64,000 bases of DNA from Kitasatospora sp. NBC_00458. GTDB lineage: Bacteria; Actinomycetota; Actinomycetes; Streptomycetales; Streptomycetaceae. The stretch covers positions 7,845,001 through 7,909,000 of the forward strand of contig NZ_CP107904.1 in NCBI RefSeq assembly GCF_036013975.1, read 5' to 3'. A model generated the notes under the pieces. It was not told the origin of the DNA. It saw nothing but the letters and a program-made list of their open reading frames with translations, and searched no databases. This document shows, piece after piece, positions 40,630 through 50,135 of this stretch; the stretch's first letter is position 1; each line of letters begins with the position of its first letter. The translations under genes and the position numbers were made by a program.

Positions 40630-41976
40630 ATGAACGACAAGCCCAGTCCGCCCCGCACCCGCCCGTCGGCCAGACGCGACTTCAGACTCCTGCTCTCGGG
40701 AGCCGTCGCGGCTCAGGCGGGCACTCAGGTGACCCTGGTCGCGCTGCCCCTGGTCGCGGTGGTGGAACTCGACGCCTCGCCCTTCCAGGTCGGCCTGCTG
40801 ACGGCCGCCGAGACCGCCGCCTTCCTCCTGGTCGGCCTGCCCGCCGGTGCCTGGCTGGACCGGATGCGCAAGCTCCCCGTCCTGATCCGCGCCGACGTGC
40901 TCCGCTGCCTCGCCGTCGGATCGATCCCGGCGGCGGCCGCGCTCGACGCGCTCACCCTGGTCCAGCTCTACCTGGTGGCCCTGGTCACCGGGGTGGCGAC
41001 GGTCTTCTTCGACGTCGCCCACCAGTCCTACCTGCCGGTGCTGCTGCCGCGCGAGCGACTGGTCGCGGGCAACGGCGCGGTCGAGACCGTCCGCTCCTCC
41101 GCGCAGATCGCCGGACCGGGGCTCGGCGGCGGGCTGGTCCAGCTGCTCGGTGCGCCGCTGGCGATCGTCGCCGACGCGGTCGGCTACCTCGTCTCGGCGG
41201 CGCTGCTCTCCCGGATCCGCGCCGACGAACCACGGCCGCACGCCGAGCCCGGCCGCTCGCTGCGCGCGGACATCGCCGAGGGCGTCCGGTTCGTCACGGG
41301 GCACCCCCTGCTCCGGGTGATCGCCGCCGCCACGGCCACCTCCAACCTCTTCAGCGCGGTGCTGATGGCCGTGCAGACGGTCTTCTGGGTCAGGGTCCTG
41401 GGGCTCTCCCCGGCGGCCATCGGCGTGCTGCTCTCCGTCTCGGCGGTGGGCGGCCTGGCCGGGGCGCTCTGCGCTGGCCCGCTGGCCCGGCGGATCGGCC
41501 AGGGCCGGCTGATCTGGCTCGCACCGCTGGTGACCGGGCCGTTCGCGCTGCTCTGGCCGCTCGCGGACGGGCGCGCGGGGGCGGTGCTGTTCGCGGTCGG
41601 CGGCGTGGCGGTGCTGTTCGGCGCGGTGGTCTACAACGTCGCCCAGGTGAGCTTCCGGCAGAGCCTCTGCCCGCCCGAGCTGCTCGGCCGGATGAACGCC
41701 ACCATGCGCTTCCTGGTCTGGGGCACCCTGCCGCTGGGAGCCCTGCTCGGCGGCGCCGTCGCCGACGCGGCCGGGCCGCGCGCCGCGCTCTGGGTCTGCG
41801 CCGTCGGCATCCTGGCGGTGCCCGTGCCGCTGCTGCTCTCGCCGCTGCGCGGCATGCGGGACCTGCCCGCCGGGCCGGACCACGGGGGGCCGGACCACGG
41901 TCCGGAGCCGGAGCCGGACTCGGAGCCGGACCGTGCCGACCCGGAGGGTGCCGACGCCGTCAGACCGGTGCGCTGA
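40630..41976 (+). CDS. MFS exporter of the NRPS cluster (EntS-like)
   Basis: 448 residues from ATG 40630. Twelve hydrophobic segments; the first loop has LPAGAWLDRMRKLPVLI, the motif A of the MFS_3/EntS group that exports siderophores and other peptides. VFFDVAHQSYLPVLLPRERLVAGNGAVE is a well-kept segment of that group. The C-terminal 35 residues are acidic with two PDHG repeats. It opens the cluster and is followed after 191 bp by the condensation-domain gene. Most likely it exports the peptide product and gives self-resistance; this rests on position. Confidence 0.87.
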   Translation: MNDKPSPPRTRPSARRDFRLLLSGAVAAQAGTQVTLVALPLVAVVELDASPFQVGLLTAAETAAFLLVGLPAGAWLDRMRKLPVLIRADVLRCLAVGSIPAAAALDALTLVQLYLVALVTGVATVFFDVAHQSYLPVLLPRERLVAGNGAVETVRSSAQIAGPGLGGGLVQLLGAPLAIVADAVGYLVSAALLSRIRADEPRPHAEPGRSLRADIAEGVRFVTGHPLLRVIAAATATSNLFSAVLMAVQTVFWVRVLGLSPAAIGVLLSVSAVGGLAGALCAGPLARRIGQGRLIWLAPLVTGPFALLWPLADGRAGAVLFAVGGVAVLFGAVVYNVAQVSFRQSLCPPELLGRMNATMRFLVWGTLPLGALLGGAVADAAGPRAALWVCAVGILAVPVPLLLSPLRGMRDLPAGPDHGGPDHGPEPEPDSEPDRADPEGADAVRPVR

Positions 41977-42167
41977 AAGGCCCGCACGCCCCGTCCACCC
42001 GACCCCACCCCACCCGCATCCCCGCGCCCGTGCGGTCCGTCCGCACGCCCCGCCCCGGCCGGCCGCCCGGACACCGGGGCGCCGCGCCGTACCGGGCCGC
42101 CGCCCGCCGCCATCCCGCACCGGCCACCGGACCTCCGAACGCCCCGAACCGAAAGCGGAGACCTTCC

Positions 42168-43532
42168 GTGCACTCCAGCATCACGGCCGCCTACCTCGCC
42201 CGCTACCGGTCCGTCCTCGACGCCGCACCCGCCCCGGCGGAGCTGCTCCCGCTCACCGGCGCCCAACGGCGGTTCCTGATCACCCGCCGGCGCGACCTGC
42301 GCGGCCGGGCCGACATCGTGCCGCTGTTCTTCGCCTTCCCGCGCGGCACCGTCGACCTGCCGCACCTGCGCCGCGCCGCCGTCCGGCTGGCGGCCCGCCA
42401 CCCGGCGCTGCGCGGCGCGTTCACGACGGTCCGCGGCACGCCCGTCCTGCGGCTCGGCGGACCCTCCGTCGAGGTGGCCCGGGTGGCGACCGACCCGCCG
42501 GGGCCGGACGGGGCCGCCGGGCCGGACGGCTCCGCCGCCGCCGCGCTGCGCCGTGCACTGCTGGACTGGCCCGCCGACGGGCCGGTGCTGCGCCTGCTGC
42601 TGGCGGCCGCGCCGGACGACGAGGAGGAGCTGCTGGCCGTCGCGCTGGACCACGCCGCCTGTGACGAGCAGTCGCTCGGCCTGGTGACGGCGGATCTCAC
42701 CTCGGCGTACGAGCAGGACCGGGGGCAGGACCGGGAGCAGGAGCAGGGGGAGGAGCAGGACCGGCGGGACGGTCAGGGCGGCGTCGAGGCCTACCGGGCA
42801 GCGGTGGAGGGCCAGTTGGCCGCCGAGGCGGCCGCCGCGAGCGAAACCGCGCAGGTCCACTGGGCGGCCCGGCTCGGCGCCCTGGACGAAGCGCCCCCGG
42901 ACGAAGCGTCCCGGGGCGGAGCCGCCGTCGGCGGGGTCGCCTGGTCCACCGGGATGGTGGCCCACCGGCTGCCCGCCGCCACCGGGGCGGCCCGGGGCGG
43001 GGTCTTCCCCGCGCTGCTGGACGCGGTCGGCGTCGCCGCCCGCCGGCTCACCGGGGACGAGCGGGTGCTCGCGCTCGGCTACCCGTGGGGCGGTCGCCCG
43101 CCCGGTGCGGAGCCCGTCCTCGGCTGCTTCCTGAACACCCTGGTCCACCCGGCGCCGCCCGGACCGGCGCGGGGGCTCGACGAGCTCGGCGCCGAGTGGT
43201 GGGACGACCTCGACCACGCGGACACCCCGTACGACGAGGTGGTGCGCGCCGCCCGCTCGGCCGGTGCGCGCTGGTCCGGCGCCCTGGACGGCCTGCTGAC
43301 CTTCGAGGACCTGAACCGCCGCCCGCCGCTGGTCCTCGGCGGCACCGCCGGCCGGGAGACCCACCTGGGCGGTCGTCCGCTGGCGGCGCCGCTGGCGGTC
43401 TCCGCCTCGCACGGCGAGGACCTGCTGGTCCGGCTGGCCTGGGACCGCGACCGCTACCGGGACGCGGACGCCGAGGCGGCGTTCGGGGCGCTGCTGGCGA
43501 CGCTCCGCCGCCACCTCGGCCCGGCCGACTGA
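42168..43532 (+). CDS. Stand-alone condensation-domain protein
   Basis: 454 residues from GTG 42168, with GCGGAGACCTTCC before it. It has the length and order of one NRPS condensation domain: an entry segment LLPLTGAQRRFLITRRR, core motif region LLAVALDHAACDEQSLGLV, and late blocks LALGYPWGGRPPGAEPVLGCFLNTLVHP (C5-like) and YDEVVRAARSAG (C6-like). The HHxxxDG motif reads DHAACDE: the second His (H162) and the Asp (D166) remain, but the first His and the Gly are changed. A charged insert of Q/E/D repeats lies near 185-200. It may form an amide in trans, close the chain or be inactive. Confidence 0.8.
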   Translation: MHSSITAAYLARYRSVLDAAPAPAELLPLTGAQRRFLITRRRDLRGRADIVPLFFAFPRGTVDLPHLRRAAVRLAARHPALRGAFTTVRGTPVLRLGGPSVEVARVATDPPGPDGAAGPDGSAAAALRRALLDWPADGPVLRLLLAAAPDDEEELLAVALDHAACDEQSLGLVTADLTSAYEQDRGQDREQEQGEEQDRRDGQGGVEAYRAAVEGQLAAEAAAASETAQVHWAARLGALDEAPPDEASRGGAAVGGVAWSTGMVAHRLPAATGAARGGVFPALLDAVGVAARRLTGDERVLALGYPWGGRPPGAEPVLGCFLNTLVHPAPPGPARGLDELGAEWWDDLDHADTPYDEVVRAARSAGARWSGALDGLLTFEDLNRRPPLVLGGTAGRETHLGGRPLAAPLAVSASHGEDLLVRLAWDRDRYRDADAEAAFGALLATLRRHLGPAD

Positions 43533-43574
43533 ACCCCGCCGCCCGCCGCCCGCCGCCCGTCACCTGCCTGCCTA

Positions 43575-43609
43575 CCACTGGCCACTGACCACTGACCACT
43601 GACCACTGA
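43575..43609. repeat. Heptamer tandem array (CCACTGA)5
   Basis: One CCACTGG and four CCACTGA copies in the 212-bp gap between the condensation gene and the first NRPS gene. Not coding; likely variable. Confidence 0.85.
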
Positions 43610-43744
43610 CCGCCACCCACACCGACCCGAACAACCCGCCGCGCGCGCCACCACCCCCGGCCCGCCCGGCAGAGGCGGGCTGACCGTGCCCGCCCGTCCC
43701 GTCGAACCGCATACCGACCCGCCACCACCGTAAGGGAGTTGCCC

Positions 43745-46700
43745 ATGTTCGCACTCTCCTCGTCGCAGGAGATCGTCTGGCTGCACGAGCAGATGCTGCC
43801 CGGCAGTCGCGCGTACAACTTCACCGCGGCCCTCGACCTCTGGGGACCGCTCGACACCGACGCGCTCCGGGCCGGTCTGGCCGCCGTGATCGCCCACCAC
43901 CCGGGCCTCCGGCTCGAACTGGTGGCCCGCTCGGAGGGGCTGCCGCTCCAGCGGGTCGGCGCCCGGACCGAACCGCGCCTGCGCACCAGCGACTTCTCCG
44001 CCGACCCCGACCCCGAGGCGACGTTCCGGACGCTGCTCGCCGCCGAGGCCGAGGAGCCGCTGGACACCACCCGGGCCCCGCTGCTGCGCTGGCACCTCGT
44101 CCGGCTCGCCGACGACCACCACCGGCTGATCCACGTCGAGCACCACCTCATCCACGACGGGCGCTCGTTCGCGATCCTGCTCCGGGACCTCTTCACCGTC
44201 TACCGGGCGCACGTCCTCGGCGGGACCGCCGAACTGCCCGCCGCCCCCTCGTACGAGGACCACGTGCGCGCCGCCGGTCCCGCGCAGGACGCCGCCAGGG
44301 AGCGCGGACTCGCCTACTGGAAGCGGGAGCTGGCCGACGCGCCGGTCGACCTGACGCTCCCCGGACTGGCCCGGCCCGGAGCCGTGCGCCGCCACCGCGG
44401 CGGCCAGCTGCGGCAGTCGATCGGCGCCGACCTCGCCGAGCGGCTGCGCGAGCGCGGCCGGCGGGACGGGCACACCCCGTTCTCCACGCTGCTCACGCTC
44501 TTCGCCGAAATGCTGCGGCGGCACAGCGGCCACCGCGAGCTGATGGTCGGCACCGCCGTCGGCAACCGCCCGCCCGGCTTCGAGGGCACCGTCGGCATGT
44601 TCGTCAACACCGTCCCGCTGCGCCTGCGGCTCGACCCCGCCGCGCCCGGCACCGAGACGGTCGACGAGGTGACCGACGTCCTCTTCCGTGCGCTGCCCCA
44701 CCAGGACGTGCCCGTCCAGGAGCTGACCCGTGAGCTGGGCCGGCACACGACCGGCGCGGACAACCCGCTGTTCAGCGTGATGTTCAGCGCGCACGACGCA
44801 CCGCTGCCCGACGTCCAGGCGCCCGGGCTGGAGGTGTCGCTGTACGAGGGGTTCAACACCGGCACCACCCGCTTCGACCTCGACCTGGTGCTGCTGCCCG
44901 ACGACCGCCGGGTGGTCGGCGAGAAGCTCGGCGCGCCCGGGATGACCCTGGTCTGGGACTACGACGCCGACCTGTTCGCGGAGGAGACGGCCGGCCTGCT
45001 CGCCGAGCGGCTGCTGGGGCTGCTCCGCGACTACCTCGACCGGCCGGAGGCCGCGCTCGCCGACCTTGCACCGGCCGCGCCCGCCTCCGGGCCCGCCGTC
45101 GAGCCCGCCTCCGGACCCGCCTCGGTGCACCCGGAGCGGGCCGCGTCCGACCCGGCCGTGCTCGACCCGGCCGCCGCCCACGACCCGAGCGCCCTCGCCC
45201 TGCTGGCCGGTACCGAGCGGCTCTCCTACGGCGACCTCGACCGCCGCGTCGACGCCCTCGTCGAGCGCCTGCGCGCCGCCGGCGTGACGCCCGGCCAGCC
45301 GGTCGCCACCGTGCTGCCGCGCGGTGTGGACAGCGTGGTCGCGCTGCTCGCCTGCCTGCGCCACGGCGCGGTGTACGCCCCGCTCTCCGCCGAGGACCCG
45401 CAGGCCCGGCTCGCCCTGCTGCTGGAGCGGCTCGCCCCGGCACTGGTCCTCGCGACCCGGCAGAGCGCGCTCGCGCTGCCCGGCACCGTCGCCCCGGCCC
45501 TGCTGGACGGCCCGCCGTTCCCGAAGGCCGAGCCCGCCGCGGTGCTCGACGGCGCCGCGTACGTGGTCCACACCTCCGGCTCCACCGGCGTGCCCAAGCC
45601 CGTCCTGGTCGGCCGCGCCGCACTGGCCCACTACACCGCCGCCGTCGCCGCCCGCTACGGGCTCGGGCCCGCGGACCGGGTGCTGCTCTTCGCCCGCCCG
45701 TCCTTCGACGTGGCGCTGGAGGAGGTGCTGCCCTCGCTGGCCGCGGGCGCCGCCCTGGTGCTGCCGCAGCGCGAGGTGCCGACCGGGCCCGAGCTGGTCG
45801 CGGTGCTGGCCGCCCGCGGCGTCACCGTCGCCAACCTGCCGACCAGTTACGCCCTGGCGGTCCGCGAGGACCTGCGCGAGGCGCTGGCGGACGGCCGCTG
45901 GTCCCCGCGCCTGCTCGTCCTCGGCGGTGAGCGGCTGCCCGCGCGGGCCCTGCGCGGACTGACCGCGGGCACCGCCGTGACCGTGCTGAACGCCTACGGG
46001 GTGACCGAGGCGACCGTCACCTCCACCGTGCACGAGATCACCGACGCCGACCTGGCGGAGACCGGCGCGGCCGAAGCCGGACCGGCCGACGCCGATCCCG
46101 TCACCGCCGACGCCGCCGTCGCCGCTGAGGCTGCCGTCACCGCCGACGCCGCCGAGATCCCGCTCGGCACCGAGCTGCCCGGCGTGCGCGTGCACGTCCT
46201 GGACGAGGGCCTGCGCCCGCTGCCGCCCGGCGCGGTCGGCGAGCTCGCCGTCGGGGGCGACGCGCTGGCCGACGGCTACCTCGGCCTGCCGGAGGTCACC
46301 GGAGCCCGGTTCGTGGCCGTCCCCGCGCTCGGCGGGGAGCGGGTCTACCGCACCGGCGACCGCGGCTTCCGCGGCCTCGACGGCCGGCTGCGCTTCCTCG
46401 GCCGCCAGGACAACCAGGTGAAGCTGCGCGGCTTCCGGATCGAGCTGGAGGAGATCGAAGCCGCCGCCTCCGCCGAACTGGGCGGCCGCTCCTGCGCCGT
46501 CGTGCTGCACCGGGACGCCACCGCCGGCCCGCGCCTGCTCGGCTTCCTGGAGGGCGGCGAGCAGCCCGACCAGGCCGCGCTGCACGCCGCCCTGGCCCGC
46601 CGCCTCCCGGCCGGACTGGTCCCCGCGTCCTGGACGGCCCTGGCCGCGATGCCGCTGCTGCCCGGCGGCAAGCCCGACCGCGCCGCCCTGGCCCGGATCG

Positions 46701-46981
46701 CCGCCGAGGCGCCCGACGAGGCCGCGGCCGCCGCGGCCGAACCGCAGGCCTTCACCGGCCCCGGCGAGGCCATGGTCGCCGAGGCCTGGCGCGAGGTGCT
46801 CGGCCACGACCGGTTCGGCGCCGACTCGCACTTCTTCGAGGTGGGCGGACACTCCCTGCTCGCCGCCCGGCTCGCCGCCTGGCTGGAGCCGCGCCTGGGC
46901 GCCCGCCCGCCGCTGCGCACGCTCTTCCAGCACCCCGTCCTGGCCGACCAGGCCCGCGCCCTGACCGGAGCCGACCAGTGA
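43745..46981 (+). CDS. NRPS, condensation-adenylation-thiolation (C-A-T)
   Basis: 1078 residues from ATG 43745, GGGAGTTGCCC before it. C domain (1-430) with an intact HHLIHDG (133-139). A domain (about 445-950): core A3 HTSGSTGVPKPV, A5 NAYGVTEATV, A7 YRTGD, A8 GRQDNQVKLRGFRIE, A10 LLPGGKPDR with the catalytic lysine. Residues lining the substrate pocket, read by eye: D-V-E-N-V-G-A-V-T-K; the acidic residue at the third place with N at the fourth is as in ornithine-type codes, so a basic or polar side chain is likely. An Asp/Ala/Glu insert follows A5. T domain: GGHSL with S1037. The stop overlaps the next start (GTGA). Confidence 0.92.
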   Translation: MFALSSSQEIVWLHEQMLPGSRAYNFTAALDLWGPLDTDALRAGLAAVIAHHPGLRLELVARSEGLPLQRVGARTEPRLRTSDFSADPDPEATFRTLLAAEAEEPLDTTRAPLLRWHLVRLADDHHRLIHVEHHLIHDGRSFAILLRDLFTVYRAHVLGGTAELPAAPSYEDHVRAAGPAQDAARERGLAYWKRELADAPVDLTLPGLARPGAVRRHRGGQLRQSIGADLAERLRERGRRDGHTPFSTLLTLFAEMLRRHSGHRELMVGTAVGNRPPGFEGTVGMFVNTVPLRLRLDPAAPGTETVDEVTDVLFRALPHQDVPVQELTRELGRHTTGADNPLFSVMFSAHDAPLPDVQAPGLEVSLYEGFNTGTTRFDLDLVLLPDDRRVVGEKLGAPGMTLVWDYDADLFAEETAGLLAERLLGLLRDYLDRPEAALADLAPAAPASGPAVEPASGPASVHPERAASDPAVLDPAAAHDPSALALLAGTERLSYGDLDRRVDALVERLRAAGVTPGQPVATVLPRGVDSVVALLACLRHGAVYAPLSAEDPQARLALLLERLAPALVLATRQSALALPGTVAPALLDGPPFPKAEPAAVLDGAAYVVHTSGSTGVPKPVLVGRAALAHYTAAVAARYGLGPADRVLLFARPSFDVALEEVLPSLAAGAALVLPQREVPTGPELVAVLAARGVTVANLPTSYALAVREDLREALADGRWSPRLLVLGGERLPARALRGLTAGTAVTVLNAYGVTEATVTSTVHEITDADLAETGAAEAGPADADPVTADAAVAAEAAVTADAAEIPLGTELPGVRVHVLDEGLRPLPPGAVGELAVGGDALADGYLGLPEVTGARFVAVPALGGERVYRTGDRGFRGLDGRLRFLGRQDNQVKLRGFRIELEEIEAAASAELGGRSCAVVLHRDATAGPRLLGFLEGGEQPDQAALHAALARRLPAGLVPASWTALAAMPLLPGGKPDRAALARIAAEAPDEAAAAAAEPQAFTGPGEAMVAEAWREVLGHDRFGADSHFFEVGGHSLLAARLAAWLEPRLGARPPLRTLFQHPVLADQARALTGADQ

Positions 46982-48159
46982 GCCTCTCCGCCCCCTCCGC
47001 CATACTCGAAGCCGGCCACCGCGAACTCACCGACGCCTTCGAGAGCTTCGTCCGCCGCGAACTCGAACCCCTGGCCGCCGAGTTGGGAGAGTCCGCCGAG
47101 CAGCCGCCGGCCGACCTGCGGACGTACGTGCGCAAGCGCTCCGCCGCGCTCGGCTTCTACGCCGGCGACTACCCGGAGGAACTCGGCGGCGCCGGCATGC
47201 CGTTCACCGCCGTCGTGCTGCTCCACCACGCCGCCGGGCGCAGCGGCTGCGCGCTCGCCCCGTACGCGCTGGCCGGCTCCGACGGGCCCAGCCCGCTGCT
47301 GCGGCACGGCACGCCCGAGCAGGTCGAACGCCACCTCGTCCCGCTGGTCCGCGGCGAGCGGACCCGCTGCCTGGCGCTCACCGAGCCGCAGGCCGGGTCG
47401 GACGCCTTCCGGCTCACCACGACCGCCGTCAGGGACGGGGACGGCTGGCTGCTGAACGGCCGCAAGACCTTCGTCAGCAACGCCGACCGGGCCGACCTCG
47501 CCCTCGTGGTCACCGCCACCGACCTCGGCGACGGCGCAGGGCCCACCGCCGGCGCCACCGCCTTCGTCCTGCCGATGGACCACCCGGGCCTGCGGATCGG
47601 CCAGCGCTACGAGGGGATGTCCGGCGAGCCGCTGTTCGAGCTGACGCTCGACCGGCTGCACGCCCCGATGGCCTCGGTGATCGGCGGCGAGGACGGGGTC
47701 GGCGCCGCCACCGCGCTCGCCATGGACAGCCTCTCCCGGGGCCGGCTGGTGGTCGCCGCGATGTGCAACGGCATCGCCGAGTACGCGCTGCGGCTCGGTG
47801 TCGAGTACGCCCGCGAGCGGCAGGCCTTCGGGCAGCGGATCGGCGACTACCAGCACATCCAGGAGCACCTGGTGAGCACCCGGGCCGAGGTCGAGGCCTC
47901 CAAGCTGCTCACCCTGGCCTGCGCCCGGCTGGTGGACGACGGCACCGAGGCCCCCGAGAACGCCGCGCTCGCCAAGCTCACCGCCTCCGAGACCGCCGTC
48001 AGGGCGGTCGACCGCTCGCTCCAGGTGCACGGCGCCACCGGCTGGGTGCGCGGCCACCCGCTGGAGTTCCTCTACCGCTACGTCCGGATGACGACCATCA
48101 TCGAGGGGACCTCCGAGGTCCAGAAGGTGATCGTCGCCAAGGCCATGGGCCTGGGGTGA
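46978..48159 (+). CDS. Acyl-CoA dehydrogenase-like flavoprotein in NRPS cluster
   Basis: 393 residues from GTG 46978, translationally coupled to the C-A-T gene. All three ACAD parts are present: N-terminal helices, the middle barrel with CLALTEPQAGSDAF and WLLNGRKTFVSNADRADLALV, and C-terminal helices with YARERQAFGQRIGDYQHIQ and VHGATGWVRGHPLEFLYR. The catalytic base is E376 in IIEGTSEVQK. In NRPS clusters such enzymes oxidise a carrier-bound aminoacyl or acyl group, for example prolyl-S-PCP to pyrrole or a saturated residue to an alpha,beta-unsaturated one. Which carrier it serves here is not shown; its place before two A-T proteins suggests one of those. Confidence 0.9.
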   Translation: MSLSAPSAILEAGHRELTDAFESFVRRELEPLAAELGESAEQPPADLRTYVRKRSAALGFYAGDYPEELGGAGMPFTAVVLLHHAAGRSGCALAPYALAGSDGPSPLLRHGTPEQVERHLVPLVRGERTRCLALTEPQAGSDAFRLTTTAVRDGDGWLLNGRKTFVSNADRADLALVVTATDLGDGAGPTAGATAFVLPMDHPGLRIGQRYEGMSGEPLFELTLDRLHAPMASVIGGEDGVGAATALAMDSLSRGRLVVAAMCNGIAEYALRLGVEYARERQAFGQRIGDYQHIQEHLVSTRAEVEASKLLTLACARLVDDGTEAPENAALAKLTASETAVRAVDRSLQVHGATGWVRGHPLEFLYRYVRMTTIIEGTSEVQKVIVAKAMGLG

Positions 48160-48199
48160 ACCCGTGACGACCACCCGATCGACGCTTGGAGGAGAAGCC

Positions 48200-50056
48200 A
48201 TGACGAACCCCCGGTCCGCCGTTCGCGAGTCCGACTCCCACCAGTCCGGTGCCAGCATCGCCTACGGCCGCCCGCACCAGGACGGCGCGGTGCTCGACCT
48301 CTTCACCAGCTGGGCCCGCCGCACCCCGCACGCCCCGGCGCTGGTCGACGGCGAGCAGACCCTGAGCTACGCCGAACTCGACGCCCTCGCCGACGAGTTC
48401 GTCGAGACCCTGGCCGACCGGGTCCACCCCGGCGACCTGGTCGGCCTCTGCCTGGACCACTCCGCCGCCCTGGTCGCGGCCACCGTCGCGGTCGCGAGAC
48501 TCGGCGCGGTCCACCTGCCGCTCGGCCCGCGCCCGGGCGAGCGCAGGCTCCAGGCCGTCGCCGAACAGCTCCGCCCCGCCTGCCTGGTGGGCGATCCGGC
48601 GCTGCTGCCGCCCGCCCACCGGGACGGCCTCCACCGCCCGCTGGACGCCCCCGGCACGCCCGGCGTCGTCGCGGCCTTCGCCGCCGACCGCACGACGGGC
48701 GTCCGCACCCCCGCCGGCACCCTGTACACCGTGCTCACCTCGGGCTCCACCGGGACCCCGAAGGCCGTCGCGGTCGCCGAGTCCGGGCTCGGCGCGCTGC
48801 TCCAGTGGTACCGCGAACTGACCGGCCTCGGGCCCGGCGACCGGCACAGCCTGCTGATCGGCGTCGCCTTCGACCCGCACCTGATGGAGCTGTGGGCCGC
48901 GCTCACCTCCGGCGCCGCCCTCAGCGTCGCCCCCGACGCCGTCCGCTGGGACCCGGCCGCGCTCACCGACTGGTGGCGCGCGGCCGGCATCACCGTCGGC
49001 GTGCTGCCCACCCCGCTGGCCGAGCCGGTCCTCGACCGCCCCTGGCCCGCCGGACTGACCCTGCGCCACCTCATGGTCGGCGGCGACCGGCTGCGCCGCA
49101 CCCCCGGGGCGGACGTCACCGCCACCGTCCACAACGCCTACGGCCCGGCCGAGGCGACCGTGGTCACCACCGTGCACAGCATGCCGCCCGGTGCCGACCA
49201 CGGCACCGGCGCGCCGCCGATCGGCCGCCCGGTCCCCGGCGCCGTCGTGCTGGTCACCGACGAGGAGGGCCGCCCGGTGCCGCGCGGCCACGCGGGCGAA
49301 CTGCGGATCGGCGGACGGGGCCTGGCCATCGGCTACCTCGACGCGGAGCTCACCGCCCGCCGCTTCGTCTCGGCCCCCGACGAGGTCGAGGGCACCGACC
49401 GGGTCTACCGCAGCGGCGACCGCGTCCTGATGCGCCCCGACGGCGTGGTGGAGTTCCTCGGCCGCCTCGACGACCAGGTCAAGGTCAGCGGGGTGCGGAT
49501 CGAGCCGGCCGAGGTCGAGGCCGCGCTCGAACGCGACCCCCGGGTCCGCCGCGCCGCGGTCGCCGCCCGGCCCGGTCCGGCCGGCGGGGCCCAGCTGCTC
49601 GCCTTCGTCCAGCCCGCCCCGGAGGGCCCCGCGCCCACGGGCGCCGAACTGCTGGACGCCGTCCGGCCGTGGCTGCCCGAGCAGGCCGTGCCGGGCACCC
49701 TCCGGCTGGTCGACGCCTTCCCGCTGGACGCCAATGGCAAGATCGACCGGGCCGCGCTGCTCAAGGCCGAGGAGGCCGCCCAGCAGGCCGGACCCGGGCC
49801 CGAGGAGGCCGCCACCCCCACCGAGCGGACGGTGCTCCGGCTCTGCCGCGGGCTGCTCGGCCGCGCGGACCTCGAACCGGCGGACAACTTCCTCGACGTG
49901 GGCGGGACTTCGGTCGCCGCCGCCCGGCTGCTCGCCGCGCTGGAGGAGGAGTACGGGGTACGGCTGCGCGCCCCGCTGCTGCTGCGCCAGCCCGACCTGC
50001 GCGCCATCGCCCGGCTGATCGACGACCGGCTCGCGGACGCCGTCGCCGCCGACTGA
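48200..50056 (+). CDS. NRPS loading-type didomain A-T (first)
   Basis: 618 residues from ATG 48200 with GGAGGAGAAGCC before it; a GTG at 48164 is less likely. A domain (about 25-530): TLYTVLTSGSTGTPKAVAV (A3), NAYGPAEATVV (A5), YRSGDRV (A7), GRLDDQVKVSGVRIEP (A8), DANGKIDR with the A10 lysine. Pocket residues read by eye D-P-M-V-M-G-A-V-V-K, which I cannot match to a known amino acid. T domain: DVGGTSVAAARLL with S571 (GGTS in place of GGHS). No condensation domain, so it must pass its amino acid to a C domain in trans or to the dehydrogenase first. Confidence 0.9.
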   Translation: MTNPRSAVRESDSHQSGASIAYGRPHQDGAVLDLFTSWARRTPHAPALVDGEQTLSYAELDALADEFVETLADRVHPGDLVGLCLDHSAALVAATVAVARLGAVHLPLGPRPGERRLQAVAEQLRPACLVGDPALLPPAHRDGLHRPLDAPGTPGVVAAFAADRTTGVRTPAGTLYTVLTSGSTGTPKAVAVAESGLGALLQWYRELTGLGPGDRHSLLIGVAFDPHLMELWAALTSGAALSVAPDAVRWDPAALTDWWRAAGITVGVLPTPLAEPVLDRPWPAGLTLRHLMVGGDRLRRTPGADVTATVHNAYGPAEATVVTTVHSMPPGADHGTGAPPIGRPVPGAVVLVTDEEGRPVPRGHAGELRIGGRGLAIGYLDAELTARRFVSAPDEVEGTDRVYRSGDRVLMRPDGVVEFLGRLDDQVKVSGVRIEPAEVEAALERDPRVRRAAVAARPGPAGGAQLLAFVQPAPEGPAPTGAELLDAVRPWLPEQAVPGTLRLVDAFPLDANGKIDRAALLKAEEAAQQAGPGPEEAATPTERTVLRLCRGLLGRADLEPADNFLDVGGTSVAAARLLAALEEEYGVRLRAPLLLRQPDLRAIARLIDDRLADAVAAD

Positions 50057-50135
50057 CGGGCCGCCGCCGCACCTCCCGACCGCCGCCGCAGGGCACCCCG
50101 GCCCGCCGCCGGGGTGCCCGGAAGGGAACCACCCC

